From assembly GCA_036362985.1 (NCBI GenBank), contig JAYGXS010000004.1, positions 14,993,583 to 15,057,582 on the forward strand: a stretch of 64,000 bases of DNA. The letters are read 5' to 3'. Both the position numbers and the translations under genes were made by a program. The DNA is from Ligula intestinalis (lineage: Eukaryota; Platyhelminthes; Cestoda; Diphyllobothriidea; Diphyllobothriidae). Shown here one piece after another: positions 44,248 through 56,645 of the stretch; the stretch's first letter is position 1, and each line of letters opens with the position of its first letter. The notes beneath the pieces were generated by a model that searched no databases, was not told where the DNA came from, and worked only from the letters and a program-made list of their open reading frames with translations.

Positions 44248-44734
44248 TGAAGCGAGCTTATTATATTACAGTCGTACTTTTTTGGTTAAAATACATACTT
44301 CTCGCTAATTTTCAGTAAAATGTTTTGCTTAACATAACTGATTGCAAGTTTCGTCCTCTGGTTCACATGGGCATACAATGGGCGCATCTCCAACACCGTA
44401 ACCACCGCAGTCATCTACCCTGGTGACCATTAGGATATTGAACAACCACGGTGGCGTCCTCCTGACATGATCCAAGCACTTTCAGCAGCAGGATATCCGA
44501 TTTACCTGTTCCCTTCGCGTCCCCCACAGGCGACAGTTATTCTCTTTCAAAACCCACAAATGACATTCAAAATTAAACTTATGAATTAGGCCTCAGGAGT
44601 TTTTTTACTATCTGTCTCCTATTGCAATTCCATTACAGGCAACGTCACATGTTCTGCGTGATACCTTTGTACAAAGAAGGAGTCCAAAGGTATTTACCTA
44701 TATTTCCCTCATAAAACTGAACTGAACTGAACTT

Positions 44735-45629
44735 TAAATAAGGATTAAGTACTTTATCTACTGTAAAAATATTTTTCACCTGCCGCGTTTCAGGCCTGCT
44801 TTCCTTCTTTTATTTAAGTACCATCTACATTTGTGAAAACTCATCAGTAATGATTTGTACAAATGTAAATCTTTTGCTCAAAAAAAGACTGTGAACTCTC
44901 AAACAAAAAACGGAACAGAACAAGCATCATACTTTCGCAGGCCTATATTTATATTTAAAACACGTGTATGGCAGGCTGCATCATAGGATGTGTATTAAAG
45001 TGGGCAAATATACAGACGAGGTGCTATGATATTAAATACTTACCGAAATGCTGAAGCAACTTAAGTGCGGAGGTTATACTATTCATCTTACAGTGTATAT
45101 GCAGTATGCACGGTCGCGTCAAGATAGCGCTTTTCGAACAAGATTCATTTGAAATGCATGCAGGACTTTCATCATGTGAAACTTAACTGCATAAAAAGGC
45201 GGAATATGCACCATTTATTTTCGCTGGCTTTATTTTTATAAATTCACATCTAATGCATATAAAACTTGCAGGATAATATTCTTTTTTGACGCTTGTTGAT
45301 GAATGATCACCCGACTGTGAACGAAATTTATCTGTCCGCTCTATATTGGGTTTCGACAGAGGCCCTGAGAGCCGTAGCAACTGATAGCGTAGTCAGATAG
45401 TTTTGCCCGAAGTGAAGTGCCACCTAAGTCTGGGTATGACAGGCTGACACTGATAAATAGACCAATAATGACCACTCCAGTCTCCCTGGTGTTTATCGGC
45501 AATACGTCTCGCCTATACTACCAGCCGCTAAGGCCGTCGACACCTACGATAGAATGAGATTCCGTTAGCTGTCCTGTGCACATTCATCAACGAGCGACAA
45601 TATTCTCTGACCAAAAGCAGCGAGACAAT
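44735..45629. other. No gene recognised
   Basis: AT-rich sequence beyond the CR1 tail; no frames or repeats of note. Confidence 0.5.
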
Positions 45630-45770
45630 GAGCTCGTTGCTCAACGATTTCGGCGTTTTACTCTTTTGAAAATGTTGCGAGTTTGAGGCTTGAGTGAGGA
45701 ACCTTTGGGACTGGATATGGCTGGCTGACGACGGCTGATTGGCCAGAAATGTCTATTTCAATCTCTCTTG
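45630..45770 (+). mobile_element. tRNA-derived SINE, family B, copy 2
   Basis: Diverged head (TCGTTGCTCAACGATTTCGG and GCGAGTTTGAGGCTTGAG) followed by the family body GGATATGGCTGGCTGACGAC, GGCTGATTGGCCAGAAATG. The body is better preserved than in copy 1. Confidence 0.6.
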
Positions 45771-46102
45771 CTTTTGCCAGGAATACTTTTCGGTCATGTA
45801 CTTGCTGAATAGCAAATTTTAATAATCCACGATTGTACAGCTTGAGAGATGGTGTTCTTTGTTCTTAGGAAGCGTTCTAGTCGTAGGATTTTAGTCTGAA
45901 ATACCAGATCCGTTTATTTTTTAATGCATTATAAACCATGGTCCAATTCCATTGAAACGTTTTATAAGAAGTCTCGCTTATATTGTGAAGAAATACGAAG
46001 TTACCTCCAAGTGGAATGTATACAGCGTGAATTTTGGAATTGCCGATTACAAGCGTAACGTTAAAAGAGATTGAATCGCCGAAAAAACAGCCTTATTGAC
46101 CT

Positions 46103-46136
46103 GATGTTTCGAAGTCTTACCAGAATAAATCCTGAG
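46103..46136 (-). ncRNA. Hammerhead-like motif (G), degraded
   Basis: Minus strand: CTCAGGA, stem remnants, then CGAAACATC (46110-46103), with AATAAGG just outside, as at the other sites. Helix II is not clear. Confidence 0.35.
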
Positions 46137-48332
46137 AGTTTCACACAAGTCCTCGCTAAAGACCAAAACCACGGTAGCTTGGATTTGCACAAATAATGGT
46201 TTTTCAATTTGCAAGCAACAAGAAAGCGGAGTGACTTCCTCGCACCGTATTCAGCTACGGTATTGCATTTACCTACGCTAATTAGCTAGCCAAACGGAAG
46301 CCATCCTAATGGCTCTTGGTCCTTATGGTACTTTTGGTAGACCAAATGGCCAATTACTTACATTGATGGCGAAAATCGGCCGTTAGCTTGTGGATTTGCG
46401 GACAATAATCGTACACTCGAGCAACCGCTTGCAATGAGCGTTGGAACTGAAAATTGTGACAAACACGCAAGCCCATAGCAACTGCAGGGCAAATGCATAC
46501 TGCAACATCTTGATAGTTTTACAATTTTTGCATCAAATGCTTTCCTATCCGCCTTGCATTTGGGAGCTGCCAGGTGTGAGGGGCATGTCATGGGCGAGAC
46601 AAGCTTCATCCTATAAAAACCGCAACGCCTGAGAAAACAGAATAGCCATTTCTTACTTTGCCTCTGATCATTGATTCGAAAGACAAGTCAACCCTAGAAA
46701 AACTGTATATCTTCTCCGGGACTGCTTTATGGATTCGACTTTTCATTAATTTTAAAACGAGCAACAGCTAATCACTTAAAGCGATATTGGCAAATCTAAA
46801 AGGATTCTCAGAAGGGAAGGAATCCCTACCTTGCAGCGTAACGCTTTCGCAGAATAAAAACTGGAACTATATGCGACGCAAAAGAGATATATAGTTTCCA
46901 CGAAGTAAATTTTTCTTTCTAAAATAAAATGAAGAAAAGAAACATAATAATTAAGGTTTTTTGATACAGAAGTAGTTTGTGAACCTCTGGGAAGACAAAT
47001 GTTCCAAAGCTCCCATCCTGACGTGGCCACAATATCTTGAGATAATGTCGCAAGACTGATAATAACACCAGCCTACCTGAAAAACGTTTCAAATCGCAAA
47101 TACACTTCCGAATTTTTATTATAATTTACTGAGAAAGCAAACCTACAGTATTAGAGCTACGCGTGATTAATATGAGACATCGCAGCAAAATGTGCAGTCA
47201 ATATTGTTGAGAATAGCATGTTTTATTCCTTAAGAAGGACAACCCGTGATGCGATACTGACTAATTTGCCTGTTGACTTCCGCAACATGACTCTCGTTTG
47301 TGCAGAATGAAGAATTAAGCCAATTCTTCAAAGGTTTCTCGAGGAAGAAGGCGTGTGTCTGCGGACACAACGTTCCTTGTGGTCAGTGGCATTGTGGAGG
47401 GGGGACAGAATATGGCCGAGCAAGATTCGAACCACAAAAATGCGCTTACCTTTAAATGAATCCCAACATCTTTAGAAAGTATATTTAACGTGTTCTTTAA
47501 ATGAAACCTGCTGCAAAGCTTTTATGCTTTTTTAGTCTCTATTCTAGATATTTCCACGCAGTCAAAGGATAATAAGTCAGCTTGTAATCACATCGGTGGT
47601 GATGTCATACTGCACATCACGAATGGTACCCGAAGGTGGGAAACGTACAAATAAAATGCGTACCAAATACAATTAAAAGTCTTATATTGGAAAGAGAATA
47701 GATAGCTTAGAGCCCAGTTTACGGAAATTCACTCATTGACAGCGCTTCGTAGGAAAATCCTTACAGACGGCTGCAAAGTAAAGAGGTCCCAGCCACAGAC
47801 AAAGTGCTCATGAGAGATAGTGGGGCGGCAAGCTTGCAGGTTCATGAAAGTTTCGGGTTTTCAGCGTAATTCGAGGTAGATAGGGAGAGTTGGATATTGT
47901 GGGGCGACGAAATGGGAATCCGGGAACTGCGAAGTATTCCAACCGCATGCCCCTCCTAAAGCTTGGCTGCTTAAAAACAGGAACAAACAATAATCCAATT
48001 TTATGGGTAAATACAATAAGAAAACCTGAAAGATAAAGGCAAACAAAGTGATAGCTTGGAGACAGCAAACTTTTGGGAGCCTGTTCTTTTATCAATCGTG
48101 ATATTTAGTGCATCTGTTGATGTAAAGTTTTTTATTTTTGAGGAAAGCATTTACTGTTGATTAACGTCAATATATTATAAACGCTACATCTTCGTAAATG
48201 TTAAATATTATAAATATAAAGCAAAATTTCCCAGGTGCAAATTTGTAGATGGCAAAAACAGCAGAATTAATTGGATCCATGAAATGTCAGGAGAGCTCTT
48301 CAGCTGCCACTTCTTCCTGTACGAATTCAATT
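46137..48332. other. No gene recognised
   Basis: Frames up to 95 codons on the minus strand (47808-48095) without motifs. A lone B-box-like GGTTCGAATCTTG on the minus strand near 47425-47437 may be a SINE relic; no A box was found. Confidence 0.5.
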
Positions 48333-48641
48333 TTGTATTTTTCTCATTTGTTACCCTTATCATGCAATGAGACGCAGCAGTTAAAGAGCTTTCTCAAAAT
48401 TTTATGTATCCAATAAATTCTGCTGTTCTTTCTCATTTACAAAGGTTATGAACTTATAGCACACAACTATCTAGTCTACTGAATTATTCACCCTCATCCT
48501 TTTCCATCACATGTTATCAACAAATAACAAATGCCTTATTCGTATACTATTAACTTTAACCTGAAGAGTTAGATGGAAAATTATAATTTAACTTTGGCCA
48601 GGACGATAACGGTCAGTAAGTGTCTTGTGTCAACAAGTATG

Positions 48642-48705
<64 letters not shown>

Positions 48706-48881
48706 AAACGCAACGTTTATCAATGTTTCATGAACTCAAAGAACGTTTTTATTCATCAAAGGATGCACCCACGTTGTCAGTACCGTTTTTATATTTAAGC
48801 GGTAGACTGAGCGGTCCTACGGTTAAAAAAGCCTGGATATCCTGACAGAGTGAAGAAGACCACAGGCAGGAACAGGTGATT
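48333..48881 (+). repeat. Tandem duplication, unit 1
   Basis: Matches 49193-49705 in the same orientation through blocks such as CAACAAATAACAAATGCC, ACTTTGGCCAGG, GTTTATCAATGTTTC, AAAGGATGCACCCA and GAAGAAGACC. Carries the TA microsatellite. Confidence 0.75.
48645..48702 (+). repeat. (TA)29 microsatellite
   Basis: Uninterrupted TA repeat of 58 bases. The open frame of 90 codons across it (48573-48845) reads alternating tyrosine and isoleucine and is an artefact of the repeat. Confidence 0.95.
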
Positions 48882-49192
48882 GAGATAACTACCTGGATGC
48901 AGCGTAACTATGGCGGTCAAAACCCGACCTATGTAAACATGTTGATCATCTGGTTAACCTAGCTTCGCCTTGATAACATTTGTCTAAATTATTTACGCAG
49001 TCCCCTGCCAAGCTTTTCATTTTAATTCATTTTCCTCTGTTTTTCCTTCCACATTGTTTTAATTCGTGTACTTTACGTATAAGGATTCATGACAATGCCC
49101 TATGAACTGTTTGACCTTTCTGTAGAAATTCCACTTTATTGCTCTCATCTTACCCGGAAGAGGAAGAAGAAGGCGCGATTCCAGAGACCCAG

Positions 49193-49705
49193 TTGTACTT
49201 TCTCATTCGTACCTCATATCATTCAAAGAGAGGTAGTAGCTGAATAGCTCTCTGGCAAGTTCAAACAGCAAATAAATTTTACTATTGTGAACTTATATTG
49301 CACAACTGTCGAGCCATCTAAATTAGCTTAACCCATCTTCCTCCACTTCATATTAGCAACAAATAACAAATGCCTACTTCGCACACTATTTGCGATTATC
49401 TCCAAAACTATTTAGGAATGTATAGTTTTACTTTGGCCAGGCGGATAATTCTTAATAAGTGTATCTTCTAAACATCTCGTTGGGGTATGTCTTGTCATAT
49501 TATTTGGTCGTCATCTTTGATATATATTTAGAAAACACAATGTTTATCAATGTTTCGCGAACGCAAAGAACGTTTTTTATCAAAGGATGCACCCATATTG
49601 CCAGTAAGGTATTTTATATTTAAGTGGGAGCCTGTGTAGTCCTGCATTTAAAAAGCCTGGCAATCTAGACAGATTGAAGAAGACCGGAGGTGGAATCAGG
49701 TAACT
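49193..49705 (+). repeat. Tandem duplication, unit 2
   Basis: Same block order as unit 1, offset by about 840-860 bases. Where unit 1 has (TA)29 this unit has only TGATATATATTTAG. Nature of the duplicated sequence unknown. Confidence 0.75.
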
Positions 49706-50671
49706 AGGGTGGTATGAGCAAACACTTGCACGTGTCCCCTCTCAATTTTGAAGTACGTTGTGGGAGGACAGCCCGCTTTAAGACTGCCACTTTGTTGGTC
49801 AAAGAATCCACCCCACGGAGCGTCCTGGGAATACGCGTCGAAATAAAATTCCAACATGCAATAAGTACCTGCCAAATTTAGACCTTTGCCTGATTACACA
49901 TTATAGACTTGACGACAACATCGAAAAGGACTAGAATTACAGAAAGAAAATTACTGGTAAAATTATCGTGTTATTATGTCTGCATTTAATACTTTTAGTA
50001 CTTTCGCTCTGATTAAATTAAATTAGCAGATTATGAAATGCACTGAATGCCTCTGAGGACATCGAGATCCATATTTATCTGCAAACTGACTGATAAAAGC
50101 TCTGCATACCGTTTACAACCATGTACCCCATTTTCTTTAGTCGTACATTTATTTGGAATTTTTCCCATGAAAACGTGCTCAAAAAATGAGACTTTGCTAA
50201 TGAAAACGACACTCTCTGAAAATTGAAATTTATTTTTGAAGAATGATACTGTTCAACTAACGTCCGCTCTTTTGCGAAGACACTCGGAAACTTTTAACTC
50301 AAGAAGATGCTGCTCTCCTTACTACTATTTCTTGTATAATTTCAATAATTTAAAGAGTCTTACCTGTGTTTTTTCATCTCCTTGTACCGTATGAGAGTAA
50401 ATCGGAATCGAATTCAGACATTTGCAGCTAAAATGCGTAAATTTGGGAAATGTTTAGCTTTAATTCAAAACAGCTTGGGATTGAAAAGCTATGTATTTGC
50501 GTAACTGCGTCACTTATGGACAAACATCCAAAACTGGTTCGGCTGGTGCGGCGAACCGTTACCACTTAGAGGCGCGACCGCTGCAGAGCGGATCTAACTG
50601 GATTGGGTGACAAAGCCCGCAGACGAAAGAAGTGGCATATAAAGAGAACCAGGAGCCAGGGTATTCACTCT
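49706..50671. other. No gene recognised
   Basis: AT-rich; no frames of note. Confidence 0.5.
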
Positions 50672-50708
50672 CTGAAGATAGATAGACGAGATAACTATCC
50701 GAAACATC
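50672..50708 (+). ncRNA. Hammerhead-like motif (H)
   Basis: CTGAAGA (50672-50678), TA, hairpin GATAG/CTATC, C, then GAAACATC (50701-50708). Both core halves CTGANGA and GAAA are intact; helix II is offset by a few bases. Upstream flank does not match the other sites, so chance or a distinct PLE family cannot be excluded. Confidence 0.45.
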
Positions 50709-52048
50709 ATATCACAAACAAACCTTTTTTTCTCCTTTTGACATATTTATATACTGAAAGATTCTGTTAATTTGCTTAAATTAATTAAAAAGTCTACAAC
50801 TTGAATACTTAAATTTATATTAATACACTTAAAGCCTCGCCATTCTTAAAATTTTCGCCATTTGTGAGTTTACTGAAGCGTAAAATAAATGTATAATTAT
50901 GATTGAACTAGAAAAGTAATTTTTTATTCAGAGTTTTGTACAATTAGTTATATTTTGAGGTGCTCTGTAGAAGGCAAGTGACTTTAGTCAACTTTCTAAG
51001 ACGTTGCTTGTTGTGGATTGTCAAAGGAGTATTTTCAGCATTTTTTGTAAATGTCCTTTTTGAGAAAATCTTACGTAAAAAATGCGCTTAAAAGTCACAT
51101 AGCTGAAGTGGTCTGTCGTGCTCTTTGAGACCAAGGGTGTAACAGCAAACGAGCATTTCTATGTTTCGCATAGGGTACGGGCTTGATATGGTGGAATTTT
51201 CCAAAGCATATCAAAAAAGCAACTGTATTGCTACTCCATAAATGTATTTTTTTAATGTATTTAGTATCTTGAAGAGCCATTGGTACTTAACATGTCTACG
51301 TTACTCCTTTTTATATCAAACCCATATATTGAATGGCTGTTTCCCAATTTTAGTAACAAGTGCGAAAATCTAGATTTTTGTTGCGTGAAGTGTTTTTTCT
51401 GCTGTAATGCAAGAAACGTTAGTAAGAATGTCAGCCTTCAATTTTTTTACTGAAAGAGTTCATCGGGGTTGATGGAACTAGTGCAGAATGTGGTCGGTGA
51501 TGAGCAGATAAAAGCAAAATAATCCGCAAAAACCCTAATTTTGTGATAGGTTAATCAGGTATAATTCTGAAAATAGTGCATAGGTTTTATATTCAATTTT
51601 GTGTTGGGCAATTTTGATATGTTAAAATGTTTTGTTGTTTGCAAATGATTATATGAATATCTTTTGAAAATAATCGTTTGGAGATCCTAACTTACCGCAA
51701 TAGGTTACCGAGGGTTTGATTGCACACGCATCGTCCTAAAAGGTAAAACAATGTTCAACAGATTGAAGATTTTGTGATTTTTCGTGAGATATGCCTAAAA
51801 TGATTGTATTGGTACTTATTAATTATCATAAAAATGATCACTTTATGCAAGATAATTATAGTAAAATCCTTAAGTCAACATATATTAAAATTCAAGTGTT
51901 GAGCATAAGTTTCATAGCTCATTAAACAATTAATCACATTAAAAAGTCACAAGGCTGCGCATTTATACAGAAACCGAAAATAAAACCCTATTCAGTTCAA
52001 ACAAGGTGATTCTCCTTTGAGGAAAACAAGTGAAGATAGACGCTGGTT
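50709..52048. other. No gene recognised
   Basis: AT-rich, short frames only. Confidence 0.5.
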
Positions 52049-52780
52049 TTATCTGATGACATAACCCGTGTCGTGGTGTCTAATTTTACCGCGCCGAACC
52101 TCCTCGCATCCACGGTATCCGTGACTATTTTCATTCTGATCGGAGCCCGCCTTTACTGCTCTGACTATGTCGTTCAGAGTGTTCGCTGGTGACACACAAA
52201 CCCCTTTTTCCTTTTGAACCTCAACTGCAGACACACACACACAAGCCGGGCGAACTGTGAGACGATAAGACGGTCGTCCAGAGTGAGCGTGCGGAAGAGG
52301 CGATAGCATCAGAGATCTCGAGACCAGTGGCATGGAAAGGAAAGTCAAACGTACAACACCCATTCCGTCCCACCCCCACCCCCCAGTGATCCACAAACGA
52401 GGCAGTTGAAGGGCTAGATTATATAGGACGAAAGAAGGGGGAGGTAAGAGGTGTAGACAAAAAAGGCGAGAGACCGCACGCTGATTCTGCTAGTGCCAGG
52501 GGCGTTTTGAGGAAAATTGCGGCCACACTGAGATTGGTGCACAATGATAAGTTTTCTGACGTTGAGGCCGAGCAAGAGAGATAGAGGCAGAGGGCAAGGC
52601 AGGGAAAGAAGAAGGCGCTGCAAGAATGCGTGACAGTATGGCTGCTATTAAACATGCGTTTACCAGCGCAGGACATAATTAGCGAGCGAAGAAAACGAAC
52701 AGTAGCCTTCGGCTGACTTAAAAAAAGAACTTGACGAAAAAGCTGATTGTTTAGATACAAATGAAGGGAGGCCTGCATTA
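52049..52780. other. GC-richer segment of unknown nature
   Basis: Noticeably richer in G and C than the surroundings, with an ACACACACACACA run at 52231-52243. Minus-strand frames of 115 (52049-52396) and 119 codons (52419-52778) lack recognised motifs. Could be a CpG-like or promoter-type island or a decayed element. Confidence 0.3.
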
Positions 52781-55700
52781 AATTACTGCGTCAAAAAGAG
52801 GCAGACACTCTCGAATAGTTGTCAGTATGCTGTCAATGTCCTGGTTGGGTTCTTTTGCGCACATCGGATAAGGCGAAGGTTCTATAGGCATATTCTTTTA
52901 AATGCTATTTTAGTAAATTATCAGCAGTCAGATCTTCAATTCACTGAAAGGTTTAAATGAGTTTAAAAATTATATACGCGAAAACCAAAAAAACGCATAT
53001 GATTTGAAAACATCAACATGGTTGACATCGAATAAAGCCAGAGTATAAAACAGAGTTGGTAACACCAATACACTACCAATGAATGCCGGCTTTCAGTGTG
53101 TTTGGAATATGACATACTCGTTCTAGTTTGTGAACTATAGTTCTTCACTGAAGAGTTAATTGACTTTCAGGTGTGGTTTCCATGACATCCTTAGGAGCCT
53201 AGTTAAGACCATAAGAACAGTAACTGCCGAAGACCATGCAACGCTAATTATGAAATTTGGCTGGACAATTTAGCATATATTTGAAAACACTCTTGTGATT
53301 CATTTAGTTCATTGAATTCTGCAAAAGCCTTTACTTTAGTTAAATCATCATTTAAGTGAGGTTTATTAAGATAAATAACCATGATTTTTGGGGAACTTGG
53401 AAGAAGTATCATATTGAAGGAATTTCCTGTGCTATTAAGAAAGAGGGAACCAAAATGCACGTTAATGTTGATAATACTAAGAATGACCTCCAAAATAAGC
53501 AAATATGTATCGAAGATATCCCCTCCAGGACTAAAAAGGTTAATACAAAATTATTGAGATTGAAGTTAAGCCAATTTTAAGGAACCAAATTAGTTTGCAG
53601 TAACATTGAACAGTTGTTTTGAAAAAATTATAATCAGGAATTCTATTAATTTTTTTTGCACAAAATGAAATAAAAGCAGTTTTAGTTCAAATGCAGCAAT
53701 AAATTTCTCAAATGTCCTTTACGAAAAACCAAATATCTGACATGTGCTCACCTATTAAAGACCAATAAGTGCTTATTGAAGTTAACTTTTGAAAAAATAA
53801 ATTTTTGTATGCTTCACGTTCCCCATTTATTTTATTTAGAAACGTTACAGACGAAAGAATGATAAGTTTTTTGTATAATGGCATTTTATATGGCCAGTTT
53901 TTTATATGCCTCAGTATATATCTAAAAGTGGAATCAATTTACTCATGCAAAGGGTAATCCATTATCAAGAGAAATGAAAGTGCTTTTATCTCCAGTAAAA
54001 GTAAATCTTTGATCTTCAGGAAACAAACAAATTCTCAATATTCTCAAATTTCATCATGACATTACGGTGGAAAAATTTCATATACACAGAAGTTTGTCAG
54101 CTGACGATCTAATCAAAGCAATTTGTTAGGGGTAGCGTTTTATGAAACGTCTTTTAATTATCTTAGGAAAAGTATTTTCAGATTTCCACTGCTGACATGA
54201 TTCGCTCTCGACAATGCAATTTGCTGTTTCGAGGCATTTCTACAAATGAGCAACACGGTCATCATTCTAAGAGCTTATATCCATTAAGTCTTTTTTTCGG
54301 TTAATAGTCTTTATGTTTACCAAATTTTACAGGTTTTGGTGTTAACGTCGAACAAATGCACAATTTATGAATTGATCAATGAACATAGAGAAAAAAAGGA
54401 AACTGATGACACCTTTTTTTCGATGACATTCAATAAATGCTTAACCGGTAAGAACAAAATTTTAAGTAAATTTTGACTAACTAAAACGTCTTTCATTGTA
54501 TAGAAGGTAGTTTTTTCGAGTAACCAACTTAAAACAATATTTAAATTTATTGCTCTAATCAAGAGCGACTTTGTATGCCTGTAGACCCACGAGATTTTTG
54601 AGAAAATTTAAATAATTCTTACGAACACATAGTGATTTCTATAGTTATTTTAAGAACTTTATGTGCCTTATGCTGTTCATGATTATTCCTATGTTTTCTT
54701 AAATACATTCACACTGATATTAAAGTTATTATCAAACTTAAACAAATTTAGGATAATTGCATGGTCTATGGCGACCACTGTATACCGTAGTTGACAGACA
54801 AACTTGTGCTGTTGTCTGCTAAAAAAGCAAAAGCCACTTCAACCGGATTGCGACAGCCGGCTTTCTGTACAAAGATAAAGCACCTGCAACTTCAGCGCCT
54901 GGAATTGCCAAAAATTGGATAACGGCACTTTTTCATACTCCCTCTTTCTTAAATGCCGTATTCCCATTACTTACCAGTATGAGCATTCTTAAGCACATAT
55001 CAAGATTGCATTCCCTTTCAATATATATGTACTGACTCGATGATACTGTATCAAAAGCTCATGTATGCTCGCAAACTACTCTTTCGAATGGAGCATTCAT
55101 TTTGTGGTAATAAATCGCTACCTCAACAAACCACGTGCACCTCAGCCCTTGTAAACAGTTGCTTTATTCTAATATGCTAATTATTCATCAAAAAAATATA
55201 AATTAGGCTGTAAAACTGGTAATGTAATTAGTTAACATATTTTGTGATGCATTAATGTCGGGCTTGTATGTTTTATAAACTATAAATTATAAAATATATT
55301 ATGTAACCCGGGCGCGTAAAATGGATCCTGTTGGATTAAAACGCCATATGTTTGATACGCGTGTGTGTATATATGTAGATATGTTGTTATGGTAAGCTAA
55401 ATATTCTTTCGAGGGGGTCGTTATATGCCACCTGGCTGTTTATATATATTTCCTTAAATGCTTACAGAATGATGATGATAAATATGTGTCACGCTGTCTT
55501 TTTTGTAGACAGTAATAAGTCTGGCCAGGAAGCATTACAGCACCGGATTTAACTGACCGTTAATGTGAACACAATGGGTAAAAATTCAATTACGTTAAGG
55601 ACAATAAGACAGCATGTTCTACACCCTAATTTTAAGGGAGGTAATTATGGCATCTATTTAACAACTTTCTTATAGCAATACTGGCCAGTAGCAATCGAGG

Positions 55701-56587
55701 AATAGCAAATTGCCTGTGGTGTTGTGTGTTTTTGAGGAACTGTCACATGTGTTACTTCAAATATATGTTTGAACAGCTAGCATGATGTCACTTAGACGAA
55801 TATCTGATATCACTAATGACCTTCAGCGTATATGTTCTCTGTTATATATTATGCATAAAAGTATATAGAATAAAGTTGGTTCGACTCGTACTACATATAT
55901 TTAAAATACCCATGAGTACGGTTTCCTAAATATCGCTTCTAGTGTTCCAAATTCTGCTGCCAGGCAGCTTTTACTGTGCACTTAATACTTGAATTTCCAA
56001 AAACCATTTGTAGCCCTGCATGTTAGCCTATTAACATAGTGTGCCTTTCACTTAATGCATGAGTATATCGATTTGTCCTTCTTTGCAGTGTTTGGCGCTA
56101 ACCTGATATTTTCTCTTAAACCATAAGTAATCATGTCTGATATCTTTTAGCAGACATGGACTAACGTAGTAGCACATGGCACCGTTAAACGTTGACATAA
56201 TATGTTTATCCTATTTATTGCATTTTACTCACAAAACCAAAAGTGCGTGACTTGACACAGATAAAATCTTAGAACATTAAGGCATAAAAACGGGTAAATG
56301 TTAAAAGCTAAATGCATGATTTTACTTTCCCGTAACAAAACGTTCACACATTTTTCGGATCGTGGGTTTCGTTGTGTAAAAATCCGAAAAAAGATGGATT
56401 GTTTGAAAATTATATTAGAAAATGAGAAAAAAAAATTTCGTTGTCTAATTTGTAGGATGCGGTCAAGACTGTTACATAATTAAAACACATTTTTAAACGA
56501 CTATTTATAAAAGATCGGTGCTAATTCCGGATTATTTTAGGTCATTTTTCATTTTTCATAGATATTGCGTATAAAGCCAACGAGTAG
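52781..56587. other. No gene recognised
   Basis: About 3.8 kb of very AT-rich DNA. Frames at most 84 codons, lysine- and isoleucine-rich, without motif. Nothing else seen. Confidence 0.6.
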
Positions 56588-56645
56588 ATGTTAGAACTCC
56601 CGCCAAACGCCTCGAGTTGTTTTCAAAATTAGGTCAACTCAAAGA
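56588..56645 (+). repeat. tRNA-like element, family A, copy 4 (3' fragment)
   Basis: GTTAGAACTCCCGCCAAACGC is a decayed T arm plus acceptor 3' side. It is followed by AGTTGTTTTCAAAATTAGG and TCAACT, the family tail. The 5' half is missing. Confidence 0.55.

Larger units (their letters stand above)
41490..44734 (+). mobile_element. CR1/Jockey-type non-LTR retrotransposon, decayed
   Basis: Order: apurinic endonuclease (about 41590-42140), reverse transcriptase (about 42360-43870), C-terminal domain (43870-44247), 3' UTR and an AACTG pentanucleotide tail (44715-44733). The second ORF is nearly complete but broken by several frameshifts and stops; ORF1 is not seen, so it is 5'-truncated or its start is unrecognisable. 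Two short copies of the same 3' end lie at 5417 and 8267. Its 5' edge is estimated. Confidence 0.85.

Noticed and set aside
47400..47440. tRNA gene on the minus strand
   Set aside because: Only a B-box-like GGTTCGAATC is visible; no A box or acceptor stem.
48573..48845. 90-codon frame across the TA repeat
   Set aside because: Its Tyr-Ile run is the translation of (TA)29.
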